This document shows, piece by piece, positions 1-9,300 of a stretch of 64,000 nt of DNA. The notes beneath the pieces were generated by a model. The model worked only from the letters and a program-made list of their open reading frames with translations. It made no database searches and was not told the DNA's origin. Source of the DNA: Cordylochernes scorpioides (taxonomy: Eukaryota; Arthropoda; Arachnida; Pseudoscorpiones; Chernetidae). Numbering within the stretch: position 1 is the first letter of the stretch; each line of letters starts with the position of its first letter. Where the stretch lies: assembly GCA_030710605.1 (NCBI GenBank), contig CP092869.1:16225494-16289493 (forward strand), given 5' to 3'. Made by a program: the position numbers and the translations under genes.

Positions 1-224
1 GAAAATAAGACCTAAACTAAATAAATAAATAGTGTGTGACGTTTCGGTAACAGCATTGTCACCTTCATCATGCAAAAGGATAAAATCTTCATTTTGGAAT
101 TCATTTTCTTCGGCTCATAGGAAGAATAACTTCTTAGGTCCATTGAAGTCTATCAAAAATGATAAAGCACAATTTGGATTATAGATACAAGAAAATAAGA
201 CCTAATCCAAATAATTTATTAGTG

Positions 225-264
225 TGTGATGTTTTGGCAACAGCATTGTCACCATCATCAGACA
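225..264 (-). ncRNA. Hammerhead-like motif, family B (core damaged)
   Basis: On the minus strand CTGATGA (255-261) is followed by a 7 bp stem II closed by ATGC. GAAA is replaced by AAAA, so the catalytic core is broken. Stem I is only TGT/ACA. It probably cannot cleave. Confidence 0.45.
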
Positions 265-349
265 AAAGAATAAATGAGAGAATCACAGCAAGTTGATAAC
301 AGTACTATTTAAGAACTTGCTGTGATATTTTTTTTATCGTTTATTCTTT

Positions 350-389
350 TGTCTGATGATGGTGACACTGCTGTTGCTGAAACGTCACA
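350..389 (+). ncRNA. Hammerhead-like motif, family B
   Basis: CTGATGA at 353-359, stem II GGTGACA/TGTTGCT (361-378, with wobbles), GAAAC at 379-383, cleavage triplet GTC at 384-386, and a short stem I TGT/ACA. Stem III is a single C-G pair without a loop, so activity would need a dimer. All core bases are present. Confidence 0.5.
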
Positions 390-522
390 CACTATTAAAT
401 TATTTGGATTAGGTCTTATCCTCTTGTATTTTTTTTTTCTTATCGAGTTGATTCTGGGTTGGGCTCTCTCTGTGAGTCAGATTAAATAGCATAGTAATAC
501 ATTACAATAACGCTCCATCCAT

Positions 523-861
523 ACAAATGAAAACACCAAAACGCGAATGTTTCTTTTTCACAAATAAACCAAACTTCTACTGTCCTTACTGCGATGAAAG
601 AAATCGATATGGAGGGCTTGGCTCATCAGTGGTGAACCCTTCAGCGGTTTCGCTAATTTAATCTACCAGACCGCTTCTTTAGAGCTCTAATACTGTATTG
701 GATCATTCTGCTTTTATATTTTACACTGAAGGGTGGAATCTTAGAAATGGTATTTAAGTAAACTATGGACATAAGCTTTTAGGACAGTAGAATTACATTC
801 AAATATTTGTATCGAGCAATGCTCTTCCGTAAATAATAAGGATTTTGGTGTTTTCATTTGT
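523..861. mobile_element. Family M element
   Basis: Ends in a 19 bp perfect inverted repeat (523-541 and 843-861, ACAAATGAAAACACCAAAA). Inside, on the minus strand, is the family M core: GAAACC, a GGG-rich arm and CTGATGAGCC. One helix has a mismatch here (TTAGC against GCCAA). No ORF. The counterpart is at 32451-32789. Confidence 0.65.
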
Positions 862-1028
862 AGAATAGTATTTTGGATAATTGGGGTTTGTATTCTTCAC
901 GGAGCTTTCAACGACTGGCTATATGATCATACACTTAAGAGATGACATCACAGAAAAATGAGAAAAAATTGCTCATATCCTTTCTTAAGAATCCTTCCTT
1001 GAATAAAAAATCTCTGAATGATGTTTTT
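862..1028. other. Unassigned; empty site for a SINE present in copy 2
   Basis: AT-rich sequence with no feature recognised. The stretch GACTGGCTATAT near 917-928 is the single-copy target that is duplicated around the SINE at 32853-33075 in copy 2. Confidence 0.6.
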
Positions 1029-1211
1029 ATTGTGGCGTAGAAATCAAGTCTTTGTATATCTGTGGAGATGTGAAAGTATTTATTGATGACGTCACGGCGA
1101 CAAGTCGACAATTATTAACAAATTAACCAAACTACAGCTAGGGAATCTTGAACAACCAAGCAAAATAAATATTTTCAAGATGATTTTCCAAATACAGAGT
1201 AATATATATAT

Positions 1212-1358
1212 CTCTAGGTGGACGCTTCTCAGTTTGCCAAAGCTGGTGTTGTGGCTTTGTCTCCGACCCGAGGCCGCTAGTTGCGGCGACGGTCAATAGA
1301 TGGCGTCAGGTTTTTGACGTTTATTTTGACGGGAGAGGCGCCCTATGCTTCTATAGAG
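1212..1358. mobile_element. Fold-back MITE (family P), one arm
   Basis: One arm of the palindromic family best seen at 14958-15172, with the shared run through GGCCGCTAGTTGCGGCGACG. No coding content. The counterpart is at 33390-33536. Confidence 0.6.
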
Positions 1359-1550
1359 TAACATATATTTTTTATAATCTGTTGAATATTTTCATTGAAT
1401 AATATTAAATCGCCACAATACAGTACTGGGAAATCCCTGTAAAGCACAGTAATATGCACAATTATTACAATGGTGTTTAGCTGTAGAGAACAACTTTTTG
1501 ATTACCATTGCTATATTGGGTTAATATAAAAGAAGAAAAAAAAAAAAAGA

Positions 1551-1654
1551 AATTCTTGTGTAGCACAACGTTTATTCCTCTAGCTTTGGATCAACAACGT
1601 TCTTCAACGACGACATCGTTCCAAAGCTAGCGGAATGTTATACACAAGAAGTTC
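1551..1654. repeat. Small fold-back hairpin element
   Basis: An imperfect inverted repeat of about 100 bp: AATTCTTGTG at the left and CACAAGAAGTT at the right, with CTAGCTTTGG and CCAAAGCTAG facing each other inside. The counterpart is at 33734-33835. Confidence 0.5.
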
Positions 1655-1660
1655 CTTTTT

Positions 1661-1829
1661 GTAAAACGACATTTGAAATACTATCCCGCATGTGTTTCTT
1701 TTCAACGAAACATCAAAATTTTTTTCAAGGAGAAATAACGATTATTTCTAACCTTTTGGATGAGGTATGAACGGGTGAATTGTGAAGAGTAATGATAAAC
1801 GGAAAAATAAAAGTGTCCAGGGATGGGAA
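1661..1829 (-). mobile_element. SINE-1 remnant, truncated in the tRNA head
   Basis: Minus-strand SINE-1 running from within the B-box region (CCCATCCCTGGAC) to the end GTCGTTTTAC. It stops at the same nucleotide as the copies at 33844-34011 and 62064-62231, so the truncation is recurrent. Confidence 0.65.
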
Positions 1830-1848
1830 GCTCCTTTTTATTATTTTA

Positions 1849-2253
1849 CTAGCCGAATGACCCGGTCAACGCCCGTGTTTTACCCGATTGAATGTTTTGA
1901 TTCAAATACTATTTGTTACAATTATAAATTGGCGCCTTAATTAATTGCATATGTTAGTTAATAACTATAGCCTATTTGCTTTATCTGTCTATGTACTGTT
2001 GGCTTCCGTAGGCGTCTCTTACTGGGAAAAAGAAAGAGAAGATTCCATTTGGTTATTATCTAATATATGCATTTATTTAGGGAGCGACCCGCTCCAACAC
2101 AATAGTTACATAAATAGCGTGTGGGGGGGCAAAGGTGGCGTGACCGTAGCCAACCAATAGGAGGGCGCCATTCCAAAAAAAAAGCAAACGGTGACAGAGA
2201 GAGAGAGATGACTGATTAGGAGATGAGGAAAGACGCTCGTAACTGTATATAGA
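1849..2253 (-). mobile_element. Non-autonomous Helitron (family H2)
   Basis: On the minus strand it starts TCTATATACAG, ends in a CGGGCGTT-type hairpin about 10 nt before the terminal CTAG (1849-1852), and lacks terminal inverted repeats, which together are the Helitron hallmarks. The short ORF inside has no helicase motif. Other copies are at 18320-18692, 34032-34454 and 52707-53139. Confidence 0.75.
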
Positions 2254-2599
2254 ATTTATATTATCGCAATACAGTTTTTAGATGTATTATTAATATTTTT
2301 TTGATGACCATTGACCAAGTTGAATTTAGTTTCTATAAGGTAATTCTAATGCTATTCATCATATTGTGGGGCGAAGAAATAATTTATTATTTAATTTAAT
2401 TATTCAACGAAAATATTTTAAAACAGATTTAAAATTTGACATTTGTTAAATCATCATTTAATTACCTAGCTTGCTTACTCGATATTCTCTAGCTGTAGAT
2501 GGTTTAGTTGAGTTGTTAATAATTGTCGACTGGTCGCCGTGACGTCATCAATAAATACATCTCCAGATATACAAAGACTTGATTTCTACCCTACAATAC

Positions 2600-3060
2600 A
2601 ATTTAAATTTCGCAGTAAAGACAGCAGAAGTTTGATTTGCTTGTGAACATTCGCGTGTTAATGTCTATTCATTCGTTATATATTTAGATCTATCTATAAT
2701 AAAGGAATATATTCGGTAACTATGGAGCAATGTGCTGTTCACCATTGAATTATCGAATTTTAAATCGGAGGAATATAAGAATTTGTACTGATAGCAAGAG
2801 AGATAGGATCATTCTAATCATTGTGAACTGAATTTTGCGGTTGTTTGTATTGTAAATACACTATTTATAGAAAATAAAATTTATAGGAAATAAAGAAAGC
2901 ATAAAGAAGTTCCAAAAATGCAATATAACAGCGGTACGGTAGATTAAACTGGCGAAACCGCTGGGAGGGTTCACTACTGATGAGCCAGGCCCTCCCATTA
3001 ATTTTTCCATTGCAGTAAGGGCAGGGGAAATTGTTTTATTTTAAAAAGAATCATATGCGT
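2600..3060 (+). mobile_element. Family M fragment(s)
   Basis: Contains an intact M core on the plus strand: CTGGC 2949-2953, GAAA 2954-2957, TGGGAGGG 2962-2969, CTGATGA 2977-2983, GCCAG 2984-2988, CCCTCCCA 2990-2997. Outer M sequence (GCAGTAAAGACAGCAGAAG) also occurs near 2625. The counterpart is at about 34800-35270. Confidence 0.6.
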
Positions 3061-3090
3061 CTAAAATAGTTTCGTATTTTGATAAAAGAA

Positions 3091-3345
3091 AGCATATCCT
3101 GACCAGGAGCACATGTGCTTTTTAGATGATAGAGCGCCATCTAGTGGAACAGAAATCAACTAAACGTACATATATATATATATAAAAAATGGCATATCCT
3201 GACCAGGAGCACATGTGCTTTACAGAAGGCAGAGCGCCATCTGGTGGAACAGAAATCAACTAAACATTGATTTAGCCTGTTCCCTGATATTTGGCCAACC
3301 CAATTTCTTGATAAATCAAGAAAAGCCATCCACGAATATATATAT
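3091..3345. mobile_element. PLE-A' fragments
   Basis: Two pieces (3091-3165 and 3191-3345) of the family that carries a full hammerhead at 31525-31566; both include AGAGCGCCATCT and the CACATGTGCT block. The ribozyme itself is lost: sequence stops at CATCCACG before an AT repeat. In copy 2 only the first piece remains (35312-35389). Confidence 0.55.
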
Positions 3346-4211
3346 ATATATATATGGTAAGGTAACACCACTCTTGTAATCGGAGACCTTTATCCAGTCT
3401 CAGGTTTGAAGGACTCTCAACAAAACTTTATTGTTTTGCATTACATGATGGCGTGTTGAATTGTGTTTATATTTCGGGGCTGTTACATTTTTATAATTAT
3501 GGTAGTATATATGTAAATATGGTGTATATTGACATATATTACTACATATATATATATTTACACATGTCAAATCAGTTCTATTTAGCATTTAAAAAAAAGT
3601 ATTTGACCTCATATAATTACGTTCGCAGGAAAATACACATTAGGAAAAAAAACTCTTTATCTAAAAAATTATTCAAACATCGATGGCGTATAAAACATAT
3701 TTCACCACTGCAAAAAAAAAACCCAACATATTTAAAAATACTATTTTATCACGTTTAATCACTGCATTAAATGTTTATTATTTGGGTTTATTTTGGAACA
3801 GTAAAACATAAAATTCAGGGGAAAGACAAAATTTGGCTGGATAACACAGGTTGTGGTCTCTTAATACAGGTTGTTCAAGTACTTATAACCTCTTAACTAA
3901 ATGGATTTATCACCAAAAGATTATTTCCGCTTAAAACAGTGTCTGTCTTGATAGGTATTACTGCATATTCATAGATTTCTTGAATCATTTATAATTTATA
4001 CAAACTTCACAATCTGGAGAGACCGTAGTGCTCTGTTAGTAAACAAAAAAATAATCCTATATTTTTGTTTATTTATACTTATTATAAACACACACATTCA
4101 ATAATTTTAAATGTGTGAAAAAAAAACCCCGATATTTTTAATCAATTTTACGAAAATTAAAAAAATCTATATACACCAAGAAAAGAGGTAAAAGCAATGA
4201 ATAGAAAAAAA
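3346..4211. other. No gene recognised
   Basis: AT-rich sequence with short open frames that have no family signature. It is shared with about 35892-36748. A CAACAAAACTTTATTG stretch near 3418 may be an old LINE 3' end on the minus strand. Confidence 0.5.
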
Positions 4212-4366
4212 AAAAGGTTGTGCGCATGCGCCCTGAGGCAGTGTCCTGGATTATACGACAGCAGCCGACGACCTTGAACTACGTAACGTGCGTGTGTCCC
4301 AGATATCAGGGCCGCCGTCGGCTGCTCGCTATTTTGGTGGCAGAGGGTAACGCGCTAGGATGATAA
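4212..4366. promoter_or_regulatory. GC-rich block with NRF1-type palindrome and hairpin
   Basis: A CpG-containing island in AT-rich surroundings. It begins with TGCGCATGCGC (4221-4231), the canonical NRF1 core-promoter motif, and contains an 11 bp inverted repeat AGCAGCCGACG/CGTCGGCTGCT about 50 nt apart. Near-identical at 36749-36900. A promoter of an unseen transcript is possible; the motif alone does not prove it. Confidence 0.35.
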
Positions 4367-4517
4367 ATGTGATGTTATTTTACACTTTTTTTTTTTAAAT
4401 TTTTAATACAGAGTTTTAGAGAATTGTTAGATAAAGGTTGTTAGATAAGTTTAAATATAAATATGAATAAGGATAATAGAGATTAATAAATATAAATATA
4501 TAAAATTGTATAAAATT

Positions 4518-4810
4518 GGAAGGATGTTCTAAACCGTTGGTTTTCGACCGCTACGACCCGGGTTCGATTCCCGCATTGGGCACTTTTTTTTCTGATAAAA
4601 AATGCTCCAATGCCCCCGATTCTTGTAAAAGTCCAACCCCACCAGCGAGTGCAAGTAACCAAATGGGGCTCTGGAACATTTGTAAGTGTACTGCTTTTCA
4701 CATGTGTAGACATGTGGTGCACTTACAGTAAAAGCAGTCGCCTACTTCTACCCACCATGATTATCATGGCCTGTACTTCGTGTACTAGGGATAAGCAAAA
4801 AAAAAAAACT
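4518..4810 (+). mobile_element. tRNA-derived SINE-S
   Basis: A tRNA-like head with a perfect Pol III B box (GGTTCGATTCC near 4561) is followed by the body with CCAACCCCACCAGCGAGTG and an A-rich tail ending about 4810. Copy 2 has the fold-back MITE 37108-37312 near the corresponding position instead. Related copies are at 20690-20990 and 55131-55366. Confidence 0.65.
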
Positions 4811-4919
4811 TCAGCTATATTTGGTAGATCCAGAATTTCCACCAAAAGTTCGTGTTTTTATTAAAACGTAGTTTTTTAATTTACGGCGAATACATAATAA
4901 TACATAATACAATTGCTCA

Positions 4920-5398
4920 TCTATATTAATAAAATGCAAATTTCATAAGTGTTGTTCGCTAAAAACTTTCGTTACAATGCATCAATTTCGACCAAATTTT
5001 CAACATTTATGTAAAACGAGATGGAGCAGGTTTTGCTTAACATCAAAATATTTTTCCTAACTTTAACATGCGTAACTTCGCTGTTATCGATTAAATACTA
5101 AAAAAATCAACAGAGTTAATTTTATTTATATATAAATACAAAAAAAAAAATTCAGCAATTCATTCAACTCAATCTAAAAAAATATTCAAAACAAGCAATT
5201 TTAAGATAGCACCATATGTAAAACAGTCGGCCAAGAAAACAACAACGATATTACATCTTTCTCACATATTCACACACAATCTTGATTAATAATTAAAACT
5301 AATCTTTAACATTGTTTATTATACTTCATAATATATAATATTCGTTAGGCAAACTTTCACTCGGATAAAACGCGGGCGGAGCCGGGTACACCCGCTAG
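4920..5398 (+). mobile_element. Non-autonomous Helitron (family H1), copy 1 only
   Basis: Starts TCTATATTAATAAAATG at 4920, inserted between A and T, and ends with a GC-rich hairpin and CTAG at 5395-5398. It has no ORF with Rep or helicase motifs. The matching place in copy 2 (near 37615) is uninterrupted. The same family sits in opposite orientation at 35412-35891 in copy 2 only. Confidence 0.8.
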
Positions 5399-5712
5399 TA
5401 GATAATACAAAGACATTATACATAACGGTAAATAATATTGGTATTTCATTTTTTTTTTTTTTTTTTGCAAGTGTTTACGAACTTTTGGGAGAACCTTGTA
5501 TTTAGGATTTCTCATTTTCACGATTCCAGAAGGTGGCCGGTTGCTTTTTTTTTTTTTTGTACTCATTAATAAGTTTACAATACCACAAAACATTTTTAAA
5601 GAGAACTAGAAACGATTTACATGGCATATTTTGATATGAAATTGAACCTAGAGCCACGTGCACCTCAAGCTAAAACTTTACGTAGGTATAAAATCCAACA
5701 TAATTACAATTA
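5399..5712. other. No gene recognised
   Basis: AT-rich flank shared with about 37620-37926, including homopolymer T runs. No feature seen. Confidence 0.5.
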
Positions 5713-5909
5713 TGAAAAAGGCATCTCCTTATCGTGCAACTGAAATTTGCTGATGGCTTGCGCCATCTATTGGAATAAATATAAAATATTCTCGTTGATT
5801 TCTAATTATTCCAGAATTGGCCAAATACCCATTCTTGATTAATCAAGAAAAGCTAACCACGGACGTGTTTCGGGCTGTTGGCCCTCATCAGCGTGGTGTA
5901 AGCTGTACT
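5713..5909 (-). mobile_element. PLE-A element end with hammerhead
   Basis: Carries the PLE-A landmarks in minus orientation: AAAAAGGCATCTCCTTATCG, GCGCCATCTATTGGAATAAA, a TTGATTAATCAA palindrome, then the ribozyme at 5856-5897. No ORF. The copy 2 counterpart (37927-38305) is longer and keeps an inverted distal end. Confidence 0.65.
5856..5897 (-). ncRNA. Hammerhead ribozyme, family A
   Basis: On the minus strand: stem I ACCACG/CGTGGT (perfect 6 bp), CTGATGA (5885-5891), stem II GGGC/GCCC closed by CAACA, GAAAC (5867-5871), a two-base loop, then GTC (5862-5864) as cleavage triplet. Every core nucleotide of a type I hammerhead is present. Stem III is one C-G pair plus the A-U pair, the minimal form known from Penelope-like elements, which are thought to act as dimers. 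Confidence 0.85.
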
Positions 5910-6376
5910 TCAATTATAAATACCTCAATAATTGTTAATACTATAATCCCTTCGGTAAAAGTATAAATAAAATACAATTCGCTGAGAGGGAAGTATTTCA
6001 CTTTATAAATAACGGCAATACAAGGTTTACAAGCAGCGCAGTTATACCTGTCTAAGTTACGGGTTCTCACACAATGTGGAAATTACTAGGACCTAAAGTA
6101 ATTGTAACTTAACACACAGAAAAGCGTACACTCAACAGTACAACAACAAAAGGGAGTTAAATAAACACGATTTGCTATATAAAAACAAAACAGTACTTAT
6201 CTTTTATTGTAGCTTTGGTAGGGATCGGACCGGGGTCACACAGGTATGCGAGGAGATCACCAGACACGGATAAATCACGCAGAAAACACTTTAAGTGTCT
6301 CCACACGATAATCCACCACACTGGCCTCTCGCAATGAATTCTTGAAATCCGGGCTAATTGGCCTTTATGAAAAAAA

Positions 6377-6401
6377 TTCCCACGCCGGGGAATCGAACCC
6401 G
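6377..6401 (-). tRNA. 3' half of a tRNA (Glu/Asp-like), remnant
   Basis: On the minus strand CGGGTTCGATTCCCCGGCG plus an acceptor-like TGGGAA is followed at once by a T run. This resembles the T arm, acceptor strand and Pol III terminator of a tRNA whose 5' half is missing. Confidence 0.4.
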
Positions 6402-6420
6402 AAAAAAAAAAAAAAAAAAC

Positions 6421-6492
6421 GCCCGAGCAGGGGCTCGAACCCTGGACCGTTAGGTTAAAAGCCTAACGCTCTACCGACTGAGCTACCCGGGC
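6421..6492 (-). tRNA. tRNA-Lys (UUU)-like gene
   Basis: A 72 nt minus-strand cloverleaf: acceptor GCCCGGG/CTCGGGC (7 bp, one G-T), D arm GCTC/GAGC, anticodon stem TTAGG/CCTAA with loop CTTTTAA (anticodon TTT), T stem CAGGG/CCCTG with loop TTCGAGC. A and B boxes are intact. A T run directly downstream (complement of the A run at 6402-6419) is a good Pol III terminator. It lies inside an insertion missing from copy 2, so it could be a mobile tRNA copy rather than an ancestral gene. Confidence 0.85.
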
Positions 6493-6915
6493 TTAAAATA
6501 AAATAAAACCCGGGCCTCTCGCAATTCCATAGCTCCCTTTTATATACAAACATGGCCACAATTGTCCAATGAGAAGGCGTGAGAGATTGGTTCACTATCA
6601 AACGAAAACAAAGTTCTTCCCGCTAAAAACTGAGATAAGATAAAAGTGCAAATTTTTGTCAATATAATTTGAAAAAAGGGCTGTTACACCCTAAGGCTTA
6701 TATTGCCGTTATATGAGAGAGACCATGGTTTTACGGGATAATAACCGAAGTGTTTTCCCAAGCCGCTATATAGCAAGAAAGTCTTCCCTCAACGAATTGC
6801 TTTATATATTGACAATTCCACAAAAAGTACTATCGCTATGTAATACAAGCCTATTTGTAGAGTACATACAGTCCATGGTAGGTAGTGTAAGTGCACTACA
6901 ATATTGTAACAGAGC

Positions 6916-7241
6916 GTAAAACGACACTTGAAGTTTCACCGCATGAGTTTCTTTTAAACGAAAAATCAAAATTTTATTTCAAGGTGAAATATTGACATTT
7001 CTATCCTTTTTTTGGATGAGGTATGAAAGGGTGAATTATAAAGAATAATGACGAACGGAAAAATAAAAGTGTCCAGAGATGGGAATCGAACCCACAATGT
7101 TCCATCATTACTCTTCATAATTCACCCTTTCATACCTCATCCAAAAAAAGGATAGAAATAGTCGATATTTCACCTTGAAATGAAATTTTGATTTTTCGTT
7201 CAAAAGAAACTCATGCGGTGAAACTTCAAGTGTCGTTTTAC
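6916..7241. mobile_element. SINE-1 inverted pair (palindrome)
   Basis: Two SINE-1 bodies in opposite orientation around a partial tRNA-like centre (CCAGAGATGGGAATCGAACC). The arms pair for about 150 bp. One arm lacks the rest of the tRNA head. The copy 2 palindrome (38847-39251) sits at a different position relative to flanking sequence. Confidence 0.6.
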
Positions 7242-7288
7242 AATCACAGGCCGCAGTGTATTATATTGTTTTGTAACAGAGTATTTAT

Positions 7289-7652
7289 ACATATAAAATG
7301 AAAGTATTCAAAAGCACGAATGTTTCTTTTATACACATTATACAAACTTCTACTGCTCTTACTGCTATGAAAAAATATATTGGGAGGGCTTGGCTCATCA
7401 GTGGTGAACCCTCCCAGCGGTTTCGCCAATTTAATCCACCAGACCGCTTCTCAGAGCTCTAATACTGTATTGGATCATTCTGATTATATATGCCGCACTG
7501 AAGGGTGGAATTTCAGAAATGGTTTTCAGGAAAACTATGGACATAAGCTTATAGGACAGTAGAATTTCATCGCAGTAAGGGCAGAAGAAGTTTGTATTAT
7601 GTATAAAAGAAACATTCGTGCTTTTAAATGTGGTTAATTCGTGGTTTTTGTT
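7289..7652. mobile_element. Family M element, complete, copy 1 only
   Basis: Flanked by an 11 bp direct repeat AGAGTATTTAT (7278-7288 and 7653-7663); copy 2 has one uninterrupted copy near 39443. Ends are imperfect inverted repeats of about 65 bp (AAAAGCACGAATGTTTC outward). The M core is on the minus strand: GCCAA/TTGGC and TGGGAGGG/CCCTCCCA around GAAA and CTGATGA (7381-7429). No ORF. Confidence 0.75.
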
Positions 7653-7663
7653 AGAGTATTTAT

Positions 7664-8229
7664 TAATTTGATTATTTTTTATTAACAGAGTGGTCATTTT
7701 TATGTTTATATTTTTGTCTACTCTGTAAATTTCCCTCGTGGTTTATCTTTTGTTTACCATTCATAGTTTGTCCTTTCCTGAAATAAATTGTTGTCTCATC
7801 CTGAAGTCTTCCCTCCACGTGGCAATGTCTACACTTGTAGAAGCCCACTGTGTACTTACCTGGTGATAGAATTCCCGTTTAAGTTCCTTGTCAGGTTGGA
7901 GTTTTGAATGGGGAAGTTATCGAAGACTTTTAGGATTAAACTAGAACTCCCGTCACTATGGAGATTTAGAGATTAAGTTTGTATTGGAAAGGACAAAGGA
8001 TCCCTGTACAGAGAACCAAGAAGAGTTCTATATGAGCACGACTTCCAAGATCTTGTCTAATTTAGACTAATAAAAGGATAAGTAAAAAAAAAAGAGATAA
8101 AGTCAAACTGAAAATATAATTGAACGCAATTTTCACAGCCAAAGCGTCAGATTCTGATAATACAGAGTGGCGCTTAGTACCGATGGAACTCTCTACAGAA
8201 TCCCAGTTTAAATCTGTGATAGAAAAAAT
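7664..8229. other. No gene recognised
   Basis: Unassigned AT-rich sequence; the first half is shared with about 39460-39708, after which copy 2 is replaced by other repeats until about 40840. Confidence 0.45.
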
Positions 8230-8330
8230 GTAAAAAAAGAGTCGGTGGAAGAGTAGTTAACACCCTCGATTCCCGACAGCCATGAACAGGGATCTAATCC
8301 CGCGTTGGACCCTTTGTTTTAATATGTGAA
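8230..8330 (+). mobile_element. tRNA-Ser-like SINE remnant (SINE-L)
   Basis: GTCGGTGGAAGAGTAGTTAA followed by CCCTCGATTCCCGAC and GGGATCTAATCCCG looks like a degenerate tRNA head with a long variable arm. It is shared with copy 2 at 40965-41045; a minus-strand relative is at 15932-16119. Confidence 0.45.
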
Positions 8331-8767
8331 TAACCTTCCCATAGTATTCATTGTTGCAATTATCCTAAACTAGGTTGCTCTTTTCGAGCGGTACCTAATG
8401 AAGTGATTTTGGAACAAATATGTAAAACGTTTATTTGTAAATGATCGAGATGTACTCAGAAACTTCTGGTTACAAGAGCCGCGACTTTTGACTGAGAGAA
8501 GAAATTCAAGGGCAGCAACAGTGGCTTAGCCCCCGGGGTTACCATAGCAACCTTAATGTAATATTCACCAGAGGGCTGCCCTCTGGGGGCGACACGTGGA
8601 ACTACTCGCCAAGCTGTCGTCTGCTGCTGTTACAATACCAGCTGGGGAACTGAAGGATCCTTAGAAATAAATAATGTTTGTTCCGCACACACAATCTATC
8701 TGAATCAAACAGAATATAGAATTCTCGGTCTGGAAGGCACAGTTTTGACTCCCGAATATGCTAATCA

Positions 8768-8954
8768 GACCAATTTGCATACTTTGGAGGTCAGAATATG
8801 CTAATCACACCGATAACAGACCAATTTTCATACTTTGGAGGTCAGAATATGCTAATCAGACCGATAACAGACCAATTTGCATACTTTGGAGGTCAGAATA
8901 TGCTAATCAGACCGATAACAGACCAATTTGCATACTTTGGAGGTCAGAATATGC
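8768..8954 (+). repeat. 51 bp tandem array with octamer motifs
   Basis: Units start at 8768, 8819, 8870 and 8921. Each unit carries ATTTGCAT (ATTTTCAT in the second) and most carry ATGCTAAT, both forms of the POU/octamer site, plus ACTTTGGAGGTCAGAAT. Copy 2 has three units (41492-41627). An inverted relative lies at about 39893-40145. Confidence 0.85.
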
Positions 8955-8984
8955 ATTTTTGATTTGTTACAAACAACACGATAT

Positions 8985-9300
8985 ATATGTTGCCACTTTT
9001 GTACTATCTTTCACATTGATTGGCGTTCTTACGCCCTTCCGGCCTAAATACCTGCTTCATGGTTTTTTCAAGATGCCCCAAAGACCAGTTTTTTGGTCGT
9101 TGAGGTACAGCTTACACCACGCTGACGAGGGCCAACAGCCCGAAAGGCGTACGTGGTTAGCTTTTCTTGTTTTCTCAAGAAACGGTATTTGGAAAATTCT
9201 GAAATAATTAAAAATCAACAATTAGTTGATATTTATTCTGATAGATGGCGCAAGCCATCAGAAACTTTTAGTTGCACGATCAGGAAATTCCATTTTTTTA
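8985..9300 (+). mobile_element. PLE-A element end with hammerhead
   Basis: Plus orientation: a TTCAAGATGCC region, the ribozyme at 9116-9157, then TATTTATTCTGATAGATGGC and a body ending in an AGGAAATTCC variant of the usual tail. No ORF. The counterpart is at about 41655-41975. Confidence 0.65.
9116..9157 (+). ncRNA. Hammerhead ribozyme, family A (GAAAG variant)
   Basis: Stem I ACCACG/CGTGGT, CTGACGA (9122-9128), stem II GGGC/GCCC, then GAAAG instead of GAAAC, which removes the C-G pair of the tiny stem III. The allelic copy at 41789-41830 keeps GAAAC, so this one is probably weakened. Confidence 0.7.

Larger units (their letters stand above)
1..430. mobile_element. Inverted-repeat element with hammerhead family B
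   Basis: Two inverted arms (about 190-290 and 330-425) each end in AGTGTGTGAYGTTT-type sequence and carry a hammerhead-like core pointing outward; a third, diverged core lies at 31-71 on the minus strand (CATGATGA in place of CTGATGA). No ORF is present. The inverted terminal units with ribozyme cores are typical of Penelope-like retroelement ends, but no reverse transcriptase is present, so assignment to that order is an inference. The copy 2 counterpart is at about 32100-32345. Confidence 0.6.
1029..2605. mobile_element. DNA transposon with ~130 bp inverted repeats, nested insertions
   Basis: The stretch at about 1029-1170 is the reverse complement of about 2483-2605, sharing blocks such as AAATCAAGTCTTTGTATATC and TGATGACGTCACGGCGAC. 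The interior has no transposase ORF; it holds a fold-back MITE, a small hairpin element, a SINE-1 remnant and a Helitron. It is best read as a non-autonomous element used as a landing site. The counterpart is at 33211-34806. The superfamily is not assigned. Confidence 0.6.
6054..6688 (-). mobile_element. LTR-like insertion, copy 1 only
   Basis: Absent from copy 2, where TGTC joins almost directly to GGGCTGTTTACA. Read on the minus strand it begins TGTAACAGCCC and has an ATTGGAC box and a TATATAAAAGGG TATA box about 25 nt further on, an arrangement expected of an LTR promoter. The far end and target duplication are unclear. It encloses the tRNA-related units at 6377-6492. A related fragment is at 39709-39892. 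Confidence 0.45.

Noticed and set aside
1945-2160. 71-codon ORF repeated at 34128, 18369 and 52819
   Set aside because: It lies inside non-autonomous Helitrons; conservation reflects recent copying and no Rep or helicase motif is present.
7381-7429. Family M as an ordinary type I, II or III hammerhead
   Set aside because: Core boxes and stem II are present in permuted order, but only five unpaired bases (CACCA) lie where stem I should be, so no standard fold is possible. It is kept as an open structure instead.
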